Shown: positions 12,121-24,190, numbered from the stretch's first letter. The stretch: 64,000 nucleotides of DNA from Moricandia arvensis (GCA_905132765.1 CAJHQP010002223.1:1-64000); one strand, 5' to 3'. The notes: a model not told the origin generated them from the letters alone. A program made the numbers and translations.

Positions 12121-12582
12121 AAAGGGAGAACTGATGGGATGAATGGTGACACAAAGGGTTGCAGACGGCCCGATGATACTACTAGATATTTGTCGTTGCT
12201 TGATGTGACGCACAAGTCCAACGAATGAAGGTTTGTTTACTCGGAGATAACCTCACGAAGAAACAGAAATGCTCTAAACAAAGAACAAAGAGAATAAACT
12301 CAAAATAAGAAGAAAATTGATTGATTTGTTGCTGTAGAATGATTACATATTTATAGTAGCAAAAACATATGAAAAAACTTAGAATTTTGTGGAAAAACAT
12401 GCATAGAAAAAGCAACAAAGACTAAAAATGGTCAAATGACTCTTTGGTTCTTGTTCTGGTCAAAATGACCCTTGGTCTACTGTCCAGGTTCATCTGAATC
12501 TAGCCTTGTCAACAAATGACCCTTCACCTACTGTTAAGATTCGTCCGTACCAGATGGGTGTACTGCGGTAAGGAAAAGGACA
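12121..12582 (-). mobile_element. Ty3/gypsy LTR fragment fused to the Athila-like relic
   Basis: It is homologous to 47231-47689 and 53412-53869. The left edge lies within AAGGGAGAACTGATGG, a string present both in the Athila-like gag and in the gypsy LTR, so the fusion used about 16 bp of shared sequence. The same fusion point occurs in the other block. Confidence 0.8.
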
Positions 12583-12749
12583 TATTGTGGCCTGTCCGCG
12601 AGGGTGATTGATGAAATTTCATGGACAGATGGCAACTTTATTCGAACCAAATCTTCAGAGAGCTTAAGTATCCTTGCTTTAGAGATATTAGAATGATCGA
12701 TCATCATGAAATCATCAAACTGGTCGGAAAGATCATGTTCACGATCATC

Positions 12750-12751
<2 letters not shown>
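12583..12751 (-). pseudogene. gypsy polyprotein C-terminal tail
   Basis: The minus strand encodes PDDREHDLSDQFDDFMMI...KLSEDLVRIKLPSVHE, continuous with the tail of the gypsy polyprotein whose main body is at 47812-49512. It is cut at 12751 by a GA repeat, so the rest of the gypsy element is missing here. Confidence 0.75.

Positions 12752-12806
<55 letters not shown>
12752..12806. repeat. (GA)n microsatellite at a TE-TE junction
   Basis: About 27 GA units lie between the gypsy tail (…CATCGGGA) and a copia LTR that itself contains a short GA run (39470-39480). The junction probably formed or expanded at this shared motif. Confidence 0.9.
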
Positions 12807-12811
<5 letters not shown>

Positions 12812-13008
12812 AGAAATAGAAAATATTGTTTCTATATGAAAGAGACTCATCTTTTTTATTGTTTTTTACGTTCATTAAGTAAAGAAGAGAAGAGACTATT
12901 TTGAAGAAAAGGACAAAATACTAAAAGGTGACAAATGACATGATTGTTGTAAGAAAAATAAGTGTCCAAGATGGATAACCATCTTATTTTGATCTTTATC
13001 TTCTAATA
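12807..13008 (-). mobile_element. copia LTR, truncated at the GA repeat
   Basis: It matches 39480-39682 and ends with the same TTATCTTCTAATA border and polypurine tract (CTCCCTCTTGGTT on the plus strand). The distal third of the LTR is lost at the microsatellite. Confidence 0.75.
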
Positions 13009-13975
13009 CTCCCTCTTGGTTATCCATCTTGGATTACATGCTACTTCGTTAAAAACTTAGTCATGGAAAAACTTAATAGGATAAAAACCATGACAAAGGA
13101 AAAAGAGTACAATACCGTAATTTCCCTCTGAGAGTAATGGACATAACATTTTTTCACAGGTCACACAAACGCCGCATTCTTATACCTTAAACGTGTTTTT
13201 AGAATGTTGTAGTAGGAAAGTCTTTGCAAACAAGTCAGCTGGATTGTCGCATGACCGTACATACTCGTTGTCCACATTTTCTCGATCTCGCGTATGTACG
13301 AAAAAAATCTTGGAGGATATGTTTTGTTCTATCACTCTTTATATAACCTTCTTTTTGTTGAGTGACACAAGCCCGGATATCTTTAAAAAAATTTGTCGGC
13401 TCTTTCTTGGCAGCTATTCCACTTGCTTCTTGTATGTGTAGACTCATTGACCTAAGCCACACACATTCTCGACATGCTTCATGAAGCGCAATAGTCTATG
13501 CTTGATTCAACGAAGTTGCAACCAGAGTTTGTTTTTGGAAATGCCAAGAGATAATAGTTCAACCAATTGTAAGAACATAGCTGGTTTGTGACCGAGCTTT
13601 ATGGAGGATCTGATAAGTATCCTTCATCTACAAAACCAACCATACCAAACACGGATATTCTTATGATAAATTAATCATAAATCAACTGTACCTTGTAAAT
13701 AACGAATATATGCTTTATTTTATTCCAATGCATGCGAATAGGAGCAGAACTTATCTTGCTAGTAAATTAGTAGCAAAAGAAAAACCAGGCCTAGTACAGT
13801 TTGCAAGATATAAAAAACCCACCGATAACACTTATATAAGGAACTTTAGGACCTAATATATTTTCGATATCTTCACAGGGTCTAAAGGATTTCTTTCAAT
13901 ATCGAGAGATTTATTAACCATTGGAGTACTCAAAGGAGTTTCTTTGTCCAAATAAAAACGTCTCAATAACATTTT
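13009..13975 (-). pseudogene. copia RNase H and reverse transcriptase C-terminal relic
   Basis: Minus-strand blocks give VWLRSM.QHI and YIKSDRTKHILQDFF (13235-13462). Further up is RRFYLDKETPLSTPMVN.SLDIERNPLDP (13853-13980), the reverse transcriptase/RNase H connection of copia elements. The frames are broken and the upstream polyprotein is absent beyond about 13975. The equivalent in the other block is 39683-40660. Confidence 0.75.
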
Positions 13976-14482
13976 CGTATAATAATATAAAATTACTGAA
14001 TCACTTATTTTATTGTGATGTTTGGCTTTATATTTAAATATCAAGAAAGTGGTGATGATTTGTTTTATGTATTTTTGAATTATAGGTTTTGAACTCAATT
14101 AGAACAAAACTAAAAAAATCAACTTGATTGAACTGAATAGACATAAACAAAATAAAATTAACCGAACCGAAAAAATCAAACGAAACTAATAGTGAATCAA
14201 ACAACAAACCAAACCTAATTAAAACCAAACAAAACCTGTCACAAACCATATCAAATTAATTTGGGTTAACTTTGGTTAAAGTTTTCTTAGATCCATATAT
14301 ACCAAGGGAACCCAAACCGCACCCAAAATTAAATAAAAATGTCCACCCCTAACCATTACACATTGAGGTTCGCCTACACTACCGTATCGACCAAAAGTAG
14401 ACACATACCTAATACAAAAGAGAATAAGTTCATTCAAAAGAATGAATATATATTATTACCCTTATATTAGGTTCACAAATAG
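13976..14482. other. Unassigned AT-rich spacer
   Basis: AACCGAACCGAAA-type low-complexity sequence typical of Brassicaceae repeats, duplicated at 40661-41157. No frame or terminal repeat found. Confidence 0.4.
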
Positions 14483-14531
14483 CCCTCGACAACGGAACCA
14501 AATTTGATAAGGACTGATAACTCAATCTTAA

Positions 14532-14748
14532 ACCGAGGTCGACCCATTGGTCTTGAGGGAACTTCGGCCCCAGTACGGATTCGGGTTTGAATCCCAGTGG
14601 CTACTGAAGGTAAAATTTAACATTCGGGCTCCCCCAGCTTCCGGTGACCGAGGCGTATTTCGTCCGACAACGTAGGCTGCTATGGACACTCTCCGCTAGT
14701 CAGGACCCACCTGGGTGGGGGCCAGGATACACTGTGTTATTAAAAAAA
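14532..14748 (+). mobile_element. tRNA-derived SINE, 217 bp, with 16-bp TSD
   Basis: GATAACTCAATCTTAA (14516-14531) and GATAATTCAATCCTAA (14749-14764) flank the element as a slightly diverged TSD. A Pol III A-box-like TTGGTCTTGAGGG and B-box-like GGGTTTGAATCC lie in the first 80 bp, and an A-rich tail ends it. The same insertion is present at 41207-41425. Confidence 0.75.
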
Positions 14749-15540
14749 GATAATTCAATCCTAATATAAGAGTGATGTAAAGATGTCAGTACAATCTTAA
14801 ACTCTTGAAGCAGTGAGAATACAAGTAAATACTTAATCTAAGTGATCAAAATGTAATCAAATTGAAACAAGTAACAAAATGCATTTCAGAGTAGCAATCA
14901 ATTAAAAATGTTCTTAACGAAAATGAGGAATAATGGGAAGAATATTTTTTGGATGATCAAGATCTAATCTAGAGTGACCATACAAGCAACCAGTCAATTT
15001 CTAGAGACAAGTGATAGACTAATTCTTTCTTAAGACAATAAACTAGTTGGATTCAATCATTATATATCAAACTTCTTTGGTCTAATTCAATTTGGCAATC
15101 ATTAAGAACAAGTCTAGTAACTTTCTAAGCATCCATAATTTCCCATTGGTTAAGCAAACAAAGAGCATTGTCAATTTGGTTCAGATATTTCATCAAACAT
15201 TTTCAACATAAGAAATGTCTAGAGCCTAGATTTAGGGAGATCAATTCTAAACTCGAATTAAGAACAAAATATAAGCATATAACATGAATGATTTAACATT
15301 ACACACTCTAAATCATCACTCAATCAGCCCATAAGTCCAAAATGAGTTTACTCACTAATCAACATAATAAACTTTAAATCCATATTTGATTCAAGCTTAA
15401 TCATATGATTAGATAGAAAGATTTACTCTAATAACACAAGAAACAAGATGAATATAGATTAAAAGATGAATCGTTCATCAAAGTATCAAATGCTTAGAGA
15501 GAGAACAAGATAAATTAGGGTATTATTCTAAAAACATATA

Positions 15541-15794
15541 CTCCCTCCGTTCCAAAATAGATGATGTTTAAGGGTGTTTTTGATGTTTCAAAATAGATGA
15601 ACTTTCATATTTCAATGTAACTTTTCACTTTATCAAAAACTATGTAAGCAATGATATTTTGTGGTTTATTTTGAAACTGGTTGAGTAAGTTTTGATTTAT
15701 ACTTTAATGATAGTTTAATGATATTTTTAAAATAAAAAACAAATTCTTAATAAGTGTGCATTAACCTAAAACTTCATATTTGGAACAGAGGGTG
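15541..15794. mobile_element. Stowaway-type MITE, 254 bp
   Basis: Terminal inverted repeats CTCCCTCCGTTCCAAA and TTTGGAACAGAGGGTG are flanked by TA on both sides. This is the classic plant Tc1/mariner-derived MITE terminus. The same insertion is at 42218-42470. Confidence 0.9.
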
Positions 15795-16325
15795 TATATA
15801 AATATCCTAATGGAATTTGGGTCCACCCAACAAACTTGGGCCGATCCTAAATAAAATAGATAAAACGTCTGGTCAAAATTCGGGAGTTGACTTCTAGAGG
15901 CTCACAAGGGCTTACTAACACGGCTGTGAGAGGGTGGGGGGGGGGGAATTGGCCAATTTCTACGTCAACAAAGATCAACGGTCCCGATCAGTACATAAAC
16001 ACGTCACATGTGCGGAAACAGACATTAACCGGGTCGGTTCCTCTCGGATCTGGGTTTAAAATACCAGTATTTTTTTGGTACGGGTCAGATTTGGGAAGGT
16101 CAGAAACCAAAAAGACAGGAAATACCCAAATTGCATCAAATTTAGCTGAAATCCGTCATATTTATCTAAACTTTGCAAAATAACTAAAATAAATCTATTA
16201 ATAATTAAAATAAAAGTTTTATAAACTCCAAATCTTATATCTAAAGCTTCATATTACTTGAAATATTACAAAATATAATAAAAATGGATAACAAAAAAGA
16301 CATTCAACTAAATCATATAATAAAG

Positions 16326-16462
16326 TATAGAAAATAGAACACAAAACTGAGCAGAGAGAAACGAGAATGTATATCTTATCCAACCCTAATTCCTATTTTG
16401 TTCAATAAGTTAGACATTCTCATTTCTCTCTGTTCAATTTTGTCTTATGTTGTTTTCTATGT
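16326..16462. repeat. Imperfect foldback, about 50-nt arms
   Basis: The left arm (16326-16378) and right arm (16406-16462) are complementary over most of their length. An example is GAGCAGAGAGAAACGAGAATGT against ACATTCTCATTTCTCTCTGTTC. The loop is about 27 nt. It could be a small MITE or a young small-RNA hairpin. Confidence 0.7.
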
Positions 16463-16657
16463 GTTAGTTTTTTTTTTGAAAAAGCCAAAAAACAAAAAAA
16501 GTTAAAGAGAAAATCTAACTAATGAGTTACACGATAACGAAATCGTTTGAACTAAATAATTTTTTTTTTCAGTCAACTATCACGTAATACGGTTTAATTA
16601 CACATAATACAATAAAAACCTCTCTTAATCAATAAGTGACATATATTTTATCTTCGT

Positions 16658-16935
16658 TTGACTAGTGGAAATTAGGTCAATGTATGTTAAACCAAATATA
16701 GAAATTTCATGTATTGAATTTAAATTTGTATTAGCTGATGTATGTTTTTGCACTAGTGAAGTTTTATGTATTGATTGGGATTGTTGGCCCTGTTGTTGTA
16801 TGAAATAACTGATTTCATATTACCAAAGACAGCTTATATTTCGTAGCGTTTGACTAACAGAAATTAGTTCAATGTATGTTAAAACCAATTTTTGAACATT
16901 CATGTATAGAATGTACTTAAGATTATGTGTTGGTT
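16658..16935. repeat. Two diverged direct repeats about 190 bp apart
   Basis: CGTTTGACTAGTGGAAATTA...TCAATGTATGTTAAA (from 16658) recurs as CGTTTGACTAACAGAAATTA...TCAATGTATGTTAAA (from 16848). Each unit is about 90 bp and the spacing suggests an old tandem duplication. Confidence 0.6.
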
Positions 16936-18717
16936 GGAAAAGGAATACCTTTAGTTGAAAGAGTTATTAAGCTTAAGTACACCATAATCAAATCAAAATA
17001 TATTAGAACTAAGCATCACGAAAACGAATAAACTGAAACAAAAAGAATATAAAGAAAAAGTAACCAAAGTTGATCATCAGTAAGGTTGAAACACAATGTA
17101 GAATTCTTTACACTGCTCCACTAACACATATGAGCCACTGTGATAAGACATTTGGAAATCGACCTGGGCAGAATAAATGGGACATTGATTTAACCATACG
17201 ACTACCAATGACTAGAAGAAAGATCAGCCAAAACTCACATCCTTTAGCTTGATCTGGAGAATCTTTACCAAAAGGAAAAAAAATAGAAGGTTAAACACAC
17301 TAACCGAGCTACTGTTGCCGAAACCCATAAAAACATCTCATCTGAACATAGCTTCAATACATGTTAAAGCAACAACATCACGACCCACACAAACCAGAAA
17401 AGAGTGGACTCCAGCCAGAAGTGAAAAGGAACTCATGAGAACAGTTACAAATTCAATAACTGTTAAGAACCGATCAAATACAAGACTTCGAAGGCCAGCC
17501 ACGGAAATAAGAACCATTAATACACATGTACCCTCAACTATAGAATGAAAAAATTATATATGATTATGAAAGATACTAAACTTTTAAGCATACAACTATA
17601 TAAACAACACAAAGAGAAGGAAAGGAAGAAACTAAAGCGCAAACCTGACCAAGATAATGGCATTAACGCTAACGAGCGTTAGCCAAAGCTCTAGATTCGG
17701 CGGAGAAAGTGAAGAGAAGAGGAGGAGATTTTGTCTTAGACAAATGTCAAAATTTACCTATGAATAATAATTATTGATCTAAAACTATTAAACTAAATCA
17801 AAAACCATAAAACTATTCAAAAACTATACAAACTATCTTAAAAATATATAATTTGTGTACCATTTTTAATTAATTTGGGTTTGTTTGCAAAACATGTTTA
17901 ATTTTAACAAATATAACTAGTTTCATTTATGCATTTTACACATTTTACATAGTTAAGTCCTTTCGATTATAAAATTATAAATATTGACACTTACTTTTAA
18001 TATAACTATTTGCTTTTAGAACATATAATTTTATTTTAGGTATGTATTTAATTTGATTCTAGTTTGGTTTATACATCTGATTTTTTTCTGAAATGAGTTG
18101 TTTAAGTATTTACTACTACTGTAACTTTCTTAATCCAATGATTTAACTAAATGTTCACTAATACTTTTACAATATGAGGTCTGACTTTTGAATCTTAGAA
18201 AAACTAATTACAGTAAAAATTCTATAAATTAGTAATGTTGGGAATATGAAAATAGAGTTGTTAATTTATAAACAAAGATTTTTTTTTTTAGATTTTTAGA
18301 TTTTTCTATTTTGATAATCTGTTTTTAAATAGATTATTTATATTATTTGCTGTATACAAGATAAGTTTCATAAAATTTAAATGTAGTTTTTGGTAGAATT
18401 TTACTAAATATTATAAAAATATATTGAAATGTTAAGAAAACATAAAGTGGAACTGCATTGTGAATATGAAATAAATAGTACAATGTATTGTTTGTATTTA
18501 TATAAATCTTATATATATATATATAAAAATATAAATTATTAATTTATAATTTAAGTGGGACTATATATTTACACAGATTTTTTTTAAAAACTATTATCTT
18601 ATTATTTTATCGATTTGTGTCACATTTTGAACCGCCGCAACTCGAAAACAAACAAAATTATTAATTTAATGAGTTTATTAATTTATCAAATATTAATTTA
18701 TCGAATATTAATTTATG

Positions 18718-18892
18718 CAGATTAATGGGAAAAAACTTATATGAGATCTTTAAGATGGTGTAAATGGTACAATTAGACGTATATATTATAAGACAGCACA
18801 AAGTGTTCAATAAAACGTAAATCTTCGTAAAACTGTCATGCTATAGAAATGTATGTAATATTTTTAGTCTATAATAGAATATCAACCAACGT

Positions 18893-18936
<44 letters not shown>

Positions 18937-18960
18937 TATTTTTTTAGTAGTGTTTCAAAA
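18718..18960. repeat. MULE-flank repeat, third copy
   Basis: The sequence is homologous to 33600-33810 and 5340-5560 (TTTAAGATGGTGTAAATGG...GTAAATCTTCGTAAAACTGT...AATATCAACC), and partly to 6380-6450 and 36190-36280. All copies are in the same orientation. This copy abuts the left end of the large MULE. Confidence 0.7.
18896..18933. repeat. (TA)n microsatellite
   Basis: About 18 AT units. The orthologous position in the sister repeats holds much shorter AT tracts. Confidence 0.9.
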
Positions 18961-19249
18961 AAGGGAGATTTGCAATTATACCATGAAGTTGGTATCAGTT
19001 TTCATATATAAATTTACAATTAGAACATTTTCAGAAATACCTAAATCGTTAATAGGCAAAAGACTAAAATAATTCTCTCACAATTCTAACCTAATTTTCT
19101 ATCTCTTCCTCTTGAGAGAGAAAGCTTCGACATAGAGTGACGACGACGAGATCGAGCGACGACGACAAGATCAAGCGTCGGCGACGACGGAAAGATCAAG
19201 CTTATTCTCTCTCACAAAGCAGACGAGATCGAGACTCAAAACCTCGAAA

Positions 19250-22200
19250 ATGTCGAATCCTCAGCACAAATCACAACTTGTAAGTAATTTTCTCGGATTT
19301 TTTTGTTTCAGCTTAAGAGAAAGAGTTACCTATTAATAGTCAGATCTAAGAGAAAGAGTTTCGATAGTGAACATTGAGGTTTTGAAATTTTATAACCCTT
19401 TGTAAATACGAGTTTCAAGTAATTTTAGGATTTTATTAAGAATACCACATAGGGTTGATTTTGACTTGATCTTTGAATAAATGCATATAAAAGAAAAGAA
19501 TTTTTGATAGTGACCATTGTATTGAAAAATATATAACCCCTTATAAATTTGGTTTTCAGTTAGATAGCGATGAGTTTTGCGCAACAATAAGATTACATGC
19601 AAGGATTCATGATGGAACAAAACAACCAGACAATCCAAAAGTCATTATTCAACATTCCAACATGGATTATGTCCATAAGGTTGCTAATATGTTAGGAAAA
19701 TAAGAGTTTGCTAAGATAGAGAACTCACACATTGGAAGCATTGTGAAGCTGGCTAGAAGGAATAATGTTTAATTTTCTGGAATTTTGTTACACTGTCTCA
19801 TGCAACGAAAAATATTGACAAAAAAGGAAGGTCTATGGTTTACATTCTTGGATCAACCTATGAGGTTTGCAAAGAGAGAGTTTTTCCTAACAATTGGCTT
19901 AGCTTGTGAGGAAGATCAACCAAGACTAGAGTCGAAGTACAAAAAAGGATGAAACCTTATCTGTGGATGCTAAGCAAGGGGGCAAGTACACCGTGAATAG
20001 CTTGTACAAATTGCTAAAATAGAGAGCAAAAGAAATGTCAAGCAGTGAAAGGTTATCTCTTGGAATTGCAATAATCACAAAAGGGATAATCGCTGCAGAA
20101 AGTACGAGCTCTCTAATTCCAAAGGAAAGGATGTTGGAATATAGGAACTATGATATGTTTTCCAAATTTGCTTGGGGTAAAACTGCTTATAGTGTCTTGT
20201 CAAATAGTGTTAAAAGTCTTAGTGCAAGTTCTTGGATTAGAGATAATCATGAAGTGAGCGGTTTTATGTTGGCCATAAATTTGTTGGCAGTGTCATCAAT
20301 TCCAGTGCTTGGTAAAGCTTTGGAAAGACCATGCAAGCAAACCTCTTCTCAATATCCCTTCTGTCTACAATGGAATTCAACAAGTTCAACGACAATTACT
20401 CAAGTGTTAGAGGTGGAGAAGACTAAACATGTGAGTTTTTATAAATATTTATAAATTTATATGTTCATTATTTTAAAATGTTTGAAAAGGAAGATTTATA
20501 CAAGAGATTATAAATGTAGTTTTATACGATTTTATAAATTTAGAAACAAGAGATTTACAAAGACCTTAATTTTTTTTATTACAGGTTGTGGTTAATAGAA
20601 TGTTTGGATTCCCTAAGGAATACAAACATTTGGTGTACCCAACAGACCCTGATGGCATGGACTTTGATAGTGTTGTGCAACTAGTTCAACAAGGATACAA
20701 AATGAAGAAAAGCGATAGGGAACAATGATTTGTGGATTTTTTTTGTTGCAACATAAGAGATAGGTCAACAGCACAGAAAAAAGACAAAAACGTAGAGCAT
20801 GAGGAGAATGTGGAACATGGGGAAGATGAAGAGCATAAGAAGGAAGAGCGTAGGAAAGATAAGGAGCAAAGCAAAGATAAAGATCATTCGACAAATGTAG
20901 AGCATGGGGGAAAATGTGGGAAATAGGAAAATGAAGAGCATAGGAAAGATAAGGAGCAAAGAAAATATATAGATTATTCGAAGTCTAACAGTGAGAAACT
21001 TGATATGCTAATCTAATTGGTTTATAATTTGGATAAGCGAGTAGAGAAGATCAAGAATTTCTTGGGAGGTGAGGTAAGCAAATAACTTTATCAAGTACTT
21101 GTCATTTTGAATATGTTAGTTTCGCTAACGATTTTAAATTACTTTGTTGAAGGTACATCACAATTCATCAAATAAAGAAGATTATGAGAATGGAGCTAAT
21201 TCTCTTGATAGAATTGTGCACCAAATGTTGAAAATGAAGAAGAGATATGTGATGATGAAATAAATTCTGATGGTAGAAGAAGTGTATCAGATGATGAAAA
21301 TGAAGAAGAGATATGTGTTGAAGAAGAGATATGTGTTGAAGAAACAAATTCTGATAAAAAACGGAAGAAAATATTATTGGAGAAAATGAAGATACATAGA
21401 TAATCACTCTAGACGAAGACACATAAAGAATTGAAGAAGAAAGTGGCATGAAACAGAAATCACATGTATAAATCTTAAAATAACTTACAAGGGTTTATAA
21501 ATTTAATTTCTTACTTTTGTAGGTTACATATTATGCTCCAACATTCATTACTCCAAACTTGGATACAAGGGTATAAATTTAACATATTTTATAAAGCCTT
21601 GTAAATTTTAATGTATTAAGTTTGAACATCTACTTGTTTGCAAGTTACATCGCCTACTCCAACATTTACTAATCCTAAGTTTGATCTTCTTTCCCAAGAA
21701 ATTCGTCATATTGGAACTGGGGTAAAAGAAGTATTTTATAAAGCCTTGTAAACTCTTTCATAACTAATAAGTTCTTTTAGACAATTTTATAAAACGTTTG
21801 TATAAATCAGATTCTTTTGGGAGATGTAGTCAGAAATCTGTTTTTCAACCTCTAATGAAAAAAAGAGATTGGTACAACAAGACGACCATGTTTGTTTTAT
21901 AATCTTTCTGTATATTTTTATATTATATAAAAAAAGAAGTCTTGGTTAAAATGATTTTATTTGGTTTATAGGTAAATGATGATGTTGAGCTTCCACTTAA
22001 GAAGAAGAAAAAAGTTGAAATATATAATGTTGTACTAAGAAGAAGCGAACGAGTTTAAATACCATCCATTCATACACATCCACCATTTACAGGAGCAAGG
22101 AAGAAACAATCAATTCTTCATCTCTTTGAACCAGTTGATAAAACTAAAAAGGAAAAGACGAGAGAATGGAAAATGTCAATCAAATACAAGTAAGTTTAAT

Positions 22201-23180
22201 TTTATAAGGTCTTACAGATTTAATAAGTTGAAAAATATATACATACATAATATTTTATAAGTATGTGCTTTCATATAGGAAACCGATAATCAATAGAGAA
22301 AGTAAACGCAAAATGGTTTTTTAGATCTTTAAACTTCAGGAAGAAAACTTTCAAAAACGGTTAGACTACATGAAAAAATCTTCTTTACAATCACTTGTAA
22401 AATTATCTTATTCTTCTTTAAAAGAATTATATGATCGCTTTTGCATGAATGTTTATTATTGTTGTCTTAACATATTGAAGCATATTTGGAGTTGTTGAAA
22501 ATGAGAAGAGAGACAATCCAAATTTGTTTGAACAAAACTGCCTTAGTTGTTGGAGTGAAATTTCTTGAAGAAACAGATGAACTTTATGATGCGTTTTAGA
22601 CGACAAGCAAGGTTTCCAATTCGGAAGTACTTTCAACAGTACAACATAGAGAAGAATATCAGCTTTCTCTATTCGGCAATTGTAGTTGAAGAAAAGCATT
22701 GGCTTGGAATTGTAGTTAACCTGGAGAAGAGAAGTATTACAACATTCAATTGTGCAGCATTGAAGAACACATATGCTAGTCTGAGCTCTTACATCAATGC
22801 ATATGCGATGGTTCTCCCTTTTTTGATTCGCTATATCTTAAAAGATATCAATATGGATACAAGTAAATTCGCTACAAATATTGTGTCTAAAGAGTTACTA
22901 CAGATAAAATGATTATAACTATTTATAACTTTTAAATGATAGATTTATATTATAGATCGAAAACGATTATATTATAAGTTATTTGCTATGTTCTTTAGCC
23001 TAATATATTACTAACACATTTTTGTTTTAGGTTCTAAAAATAGAAGATATTGGACTATATGCATTGAAGATGATAGAGTGACATGCAGTGCGTATAGTAG
23101 ACTTCAGAAAGATTTGTGCAGAAAACATTGCAAACATCAGAGAAAAGTTGGCAATTGATATCTACTCGGAGTTACAGTGA
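19250..23180 (+). pseudogene. DUF1985 / Ulp1-like cysteine protease gene of a MULE, broken
   Basis: Exon 1 (19250-19279) encodes MSNPQHKSQL. Exon 2 (19560-20430) encodes the DUF1985 domain: HIGSIVKLARRNN, LLHCLMQRKILTKKEGLWF, REFFLTIGLACEEDQPR, SERLSLGIAIITKGIIAAES, YRNYDMFSKFAWGKTAY. Exon 3 starts at 20585 with charged KDKEQ-type repeats. Small exons near 21525, 21646 and 21971 follow, then a C-terminal Ulp1 (C48) fold from 22290. At the C48 active site the His-Trp pair is present (22697-22702). The Asp is Asn (FNC, 22748-22750) and the nucleophile Cys is Ile in DIGLYAL (23049-23051). At least four in-frame stops and two frameshifts (about 19950, 22600) break it. In intact relatives these proteins serve the transposon; DUF1985 proteins of VANDAL elements act as anti-silencing factors. 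It has no function as it stands. Confidence 0.82.
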
Positions 23181-23565
23181 GTATGAGTGGGAGGATGAAT
23201 AAAATTTATCCTTGCTTCTAGTAATGTGTGAACAACTATCTGCCTTTTAGGTATTTAATGAACTTGTTTGTAGAAATCCGAATGTAATAAGAGTGCATGA
23301 GAATATAACTTCGATTATGAATTTCTCTTTATGGTTCTGCTTTAATTTATAAAGTATTATAAATCAGTAATAAGAGTTTACATTACAAAGAGTAATGATT
23401 TGCAAAGAAGCATAAAAAACTGGATCACACATTATAACCCTTTATTAAACTCAGATATGATAATGGCTAATAAATTATTATAAAATTAGTGATAAGAAAA
23501 TAATGTATTACAAACAAAATTAATGTATTTTACATTCAATTTGCAATGTATAAGATTTACAAAAA
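23181..23565 (+). other. 3' region of the DUF1985/Ulp1 gene and start of a local tandem repeat
   Basis: Untranslated-looking sequence. From about 23390 it is homologous to 27320-27475 and forms the first unit of a tandem duplication split by the nested MULE. Confidence 0.6.
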
Positions 23566-24190
23566 GGGAAAATTGCCAAATATGACTCAAAACTTGATTT
23601 TGATTGCAAAAGTAGATCCAAACTTGAATCATATGCAAAACTAATCTAAAAGCCTAGTGAAATTACAGTCAGCCCCTTGTGACCAAACAAAAAAACAGAA
23701 CTCACTTTTACGAAAATAACCCAAGTAAGTCTTCTGAAGACGACTTACATGTAAGTCGTCTAGACGACTTACTAGTAAGTCGGCTGGTATCGTTAATCTT
23801 AAAAATAATTTATCAATTTTATAAAAAATATTCTGATAAGTGAAAAATTGAAATAATGTAATTATAAATAGTTGTAAGTGATATAAATTAATATATAATA
23901 AAACTGAATAATTTTCAACATAGATGAGTGAAAATAGTGAGGCATGATATTCTTTAGTTTAGGGTTTGTCAACATATGTTGTAGTTTTTTATGTTTCTTA
24001 GGGTTAGATTTAGAAAAGCTTAAATATTTTTTTTAAAAATAAAAATTTTACTTATATTTGTTTAATTATGTGCATAGTAAACACTTATTAAGTTTAATTT
24101 GATTTTATGAAGTGTTTAGCTAGTTAATTAAGTTTAGGGTTATATTTAGGGTCTAGACGACTTACATGTAAGTCGTCTAGAAAGTCTTCT

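Larger units (their letters stand above)
14483..15957 (-). mobile_element. Athila-like 5' LTR with degenerate tRNA-Asp PBS
   Basis: The minus-strand PBS at 14483-14500 reads TGGTTCCGTTGTCGAGGG, a decayed tRNA-Asp complement. The LTR low end, TGATAAGGACT at 14505, equals the end of the Athila-like LTR at 61701, and other segments such as ACATTTCATCAAACAT also match. A SINE and a Stowaway-type MITE are inserted in it. The high-coordinate end is lost: homology to the other block stops at 15957, in GGATTGGCCAA. Confidence 0.65.
15958..18717. other. Unassigned single-copy region between the RPL9 block and the MULE
   Basis: There is no convincing gene. On the minus strand, 17640-17760 looks like a 5' leader with a possible donor (CTTGGTCAG then GTTTGC), and 17070-17550 could be a decayed transcript on that strand, but no protein family is recognisable. 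The segment 18200-18715 has the AGTAAAAATTCTATAAATTA / TAATTTATAA sequence common in Brassicaceae MITE-like repeats, without definable ends. Confidence 0.4.

Noticed and set aside
15887..16183. 98-codon frame as a gene
   Set aside because: It begins in the truncated LTR and crosses the block boundary at 15957; no domain and no conservation in the other copy.
17640..17760. Host gene 5' exon on the minus strand
   Set aside because: A donor-like site and CT-rich leader are visible but no downstream coding exon could be recognised.
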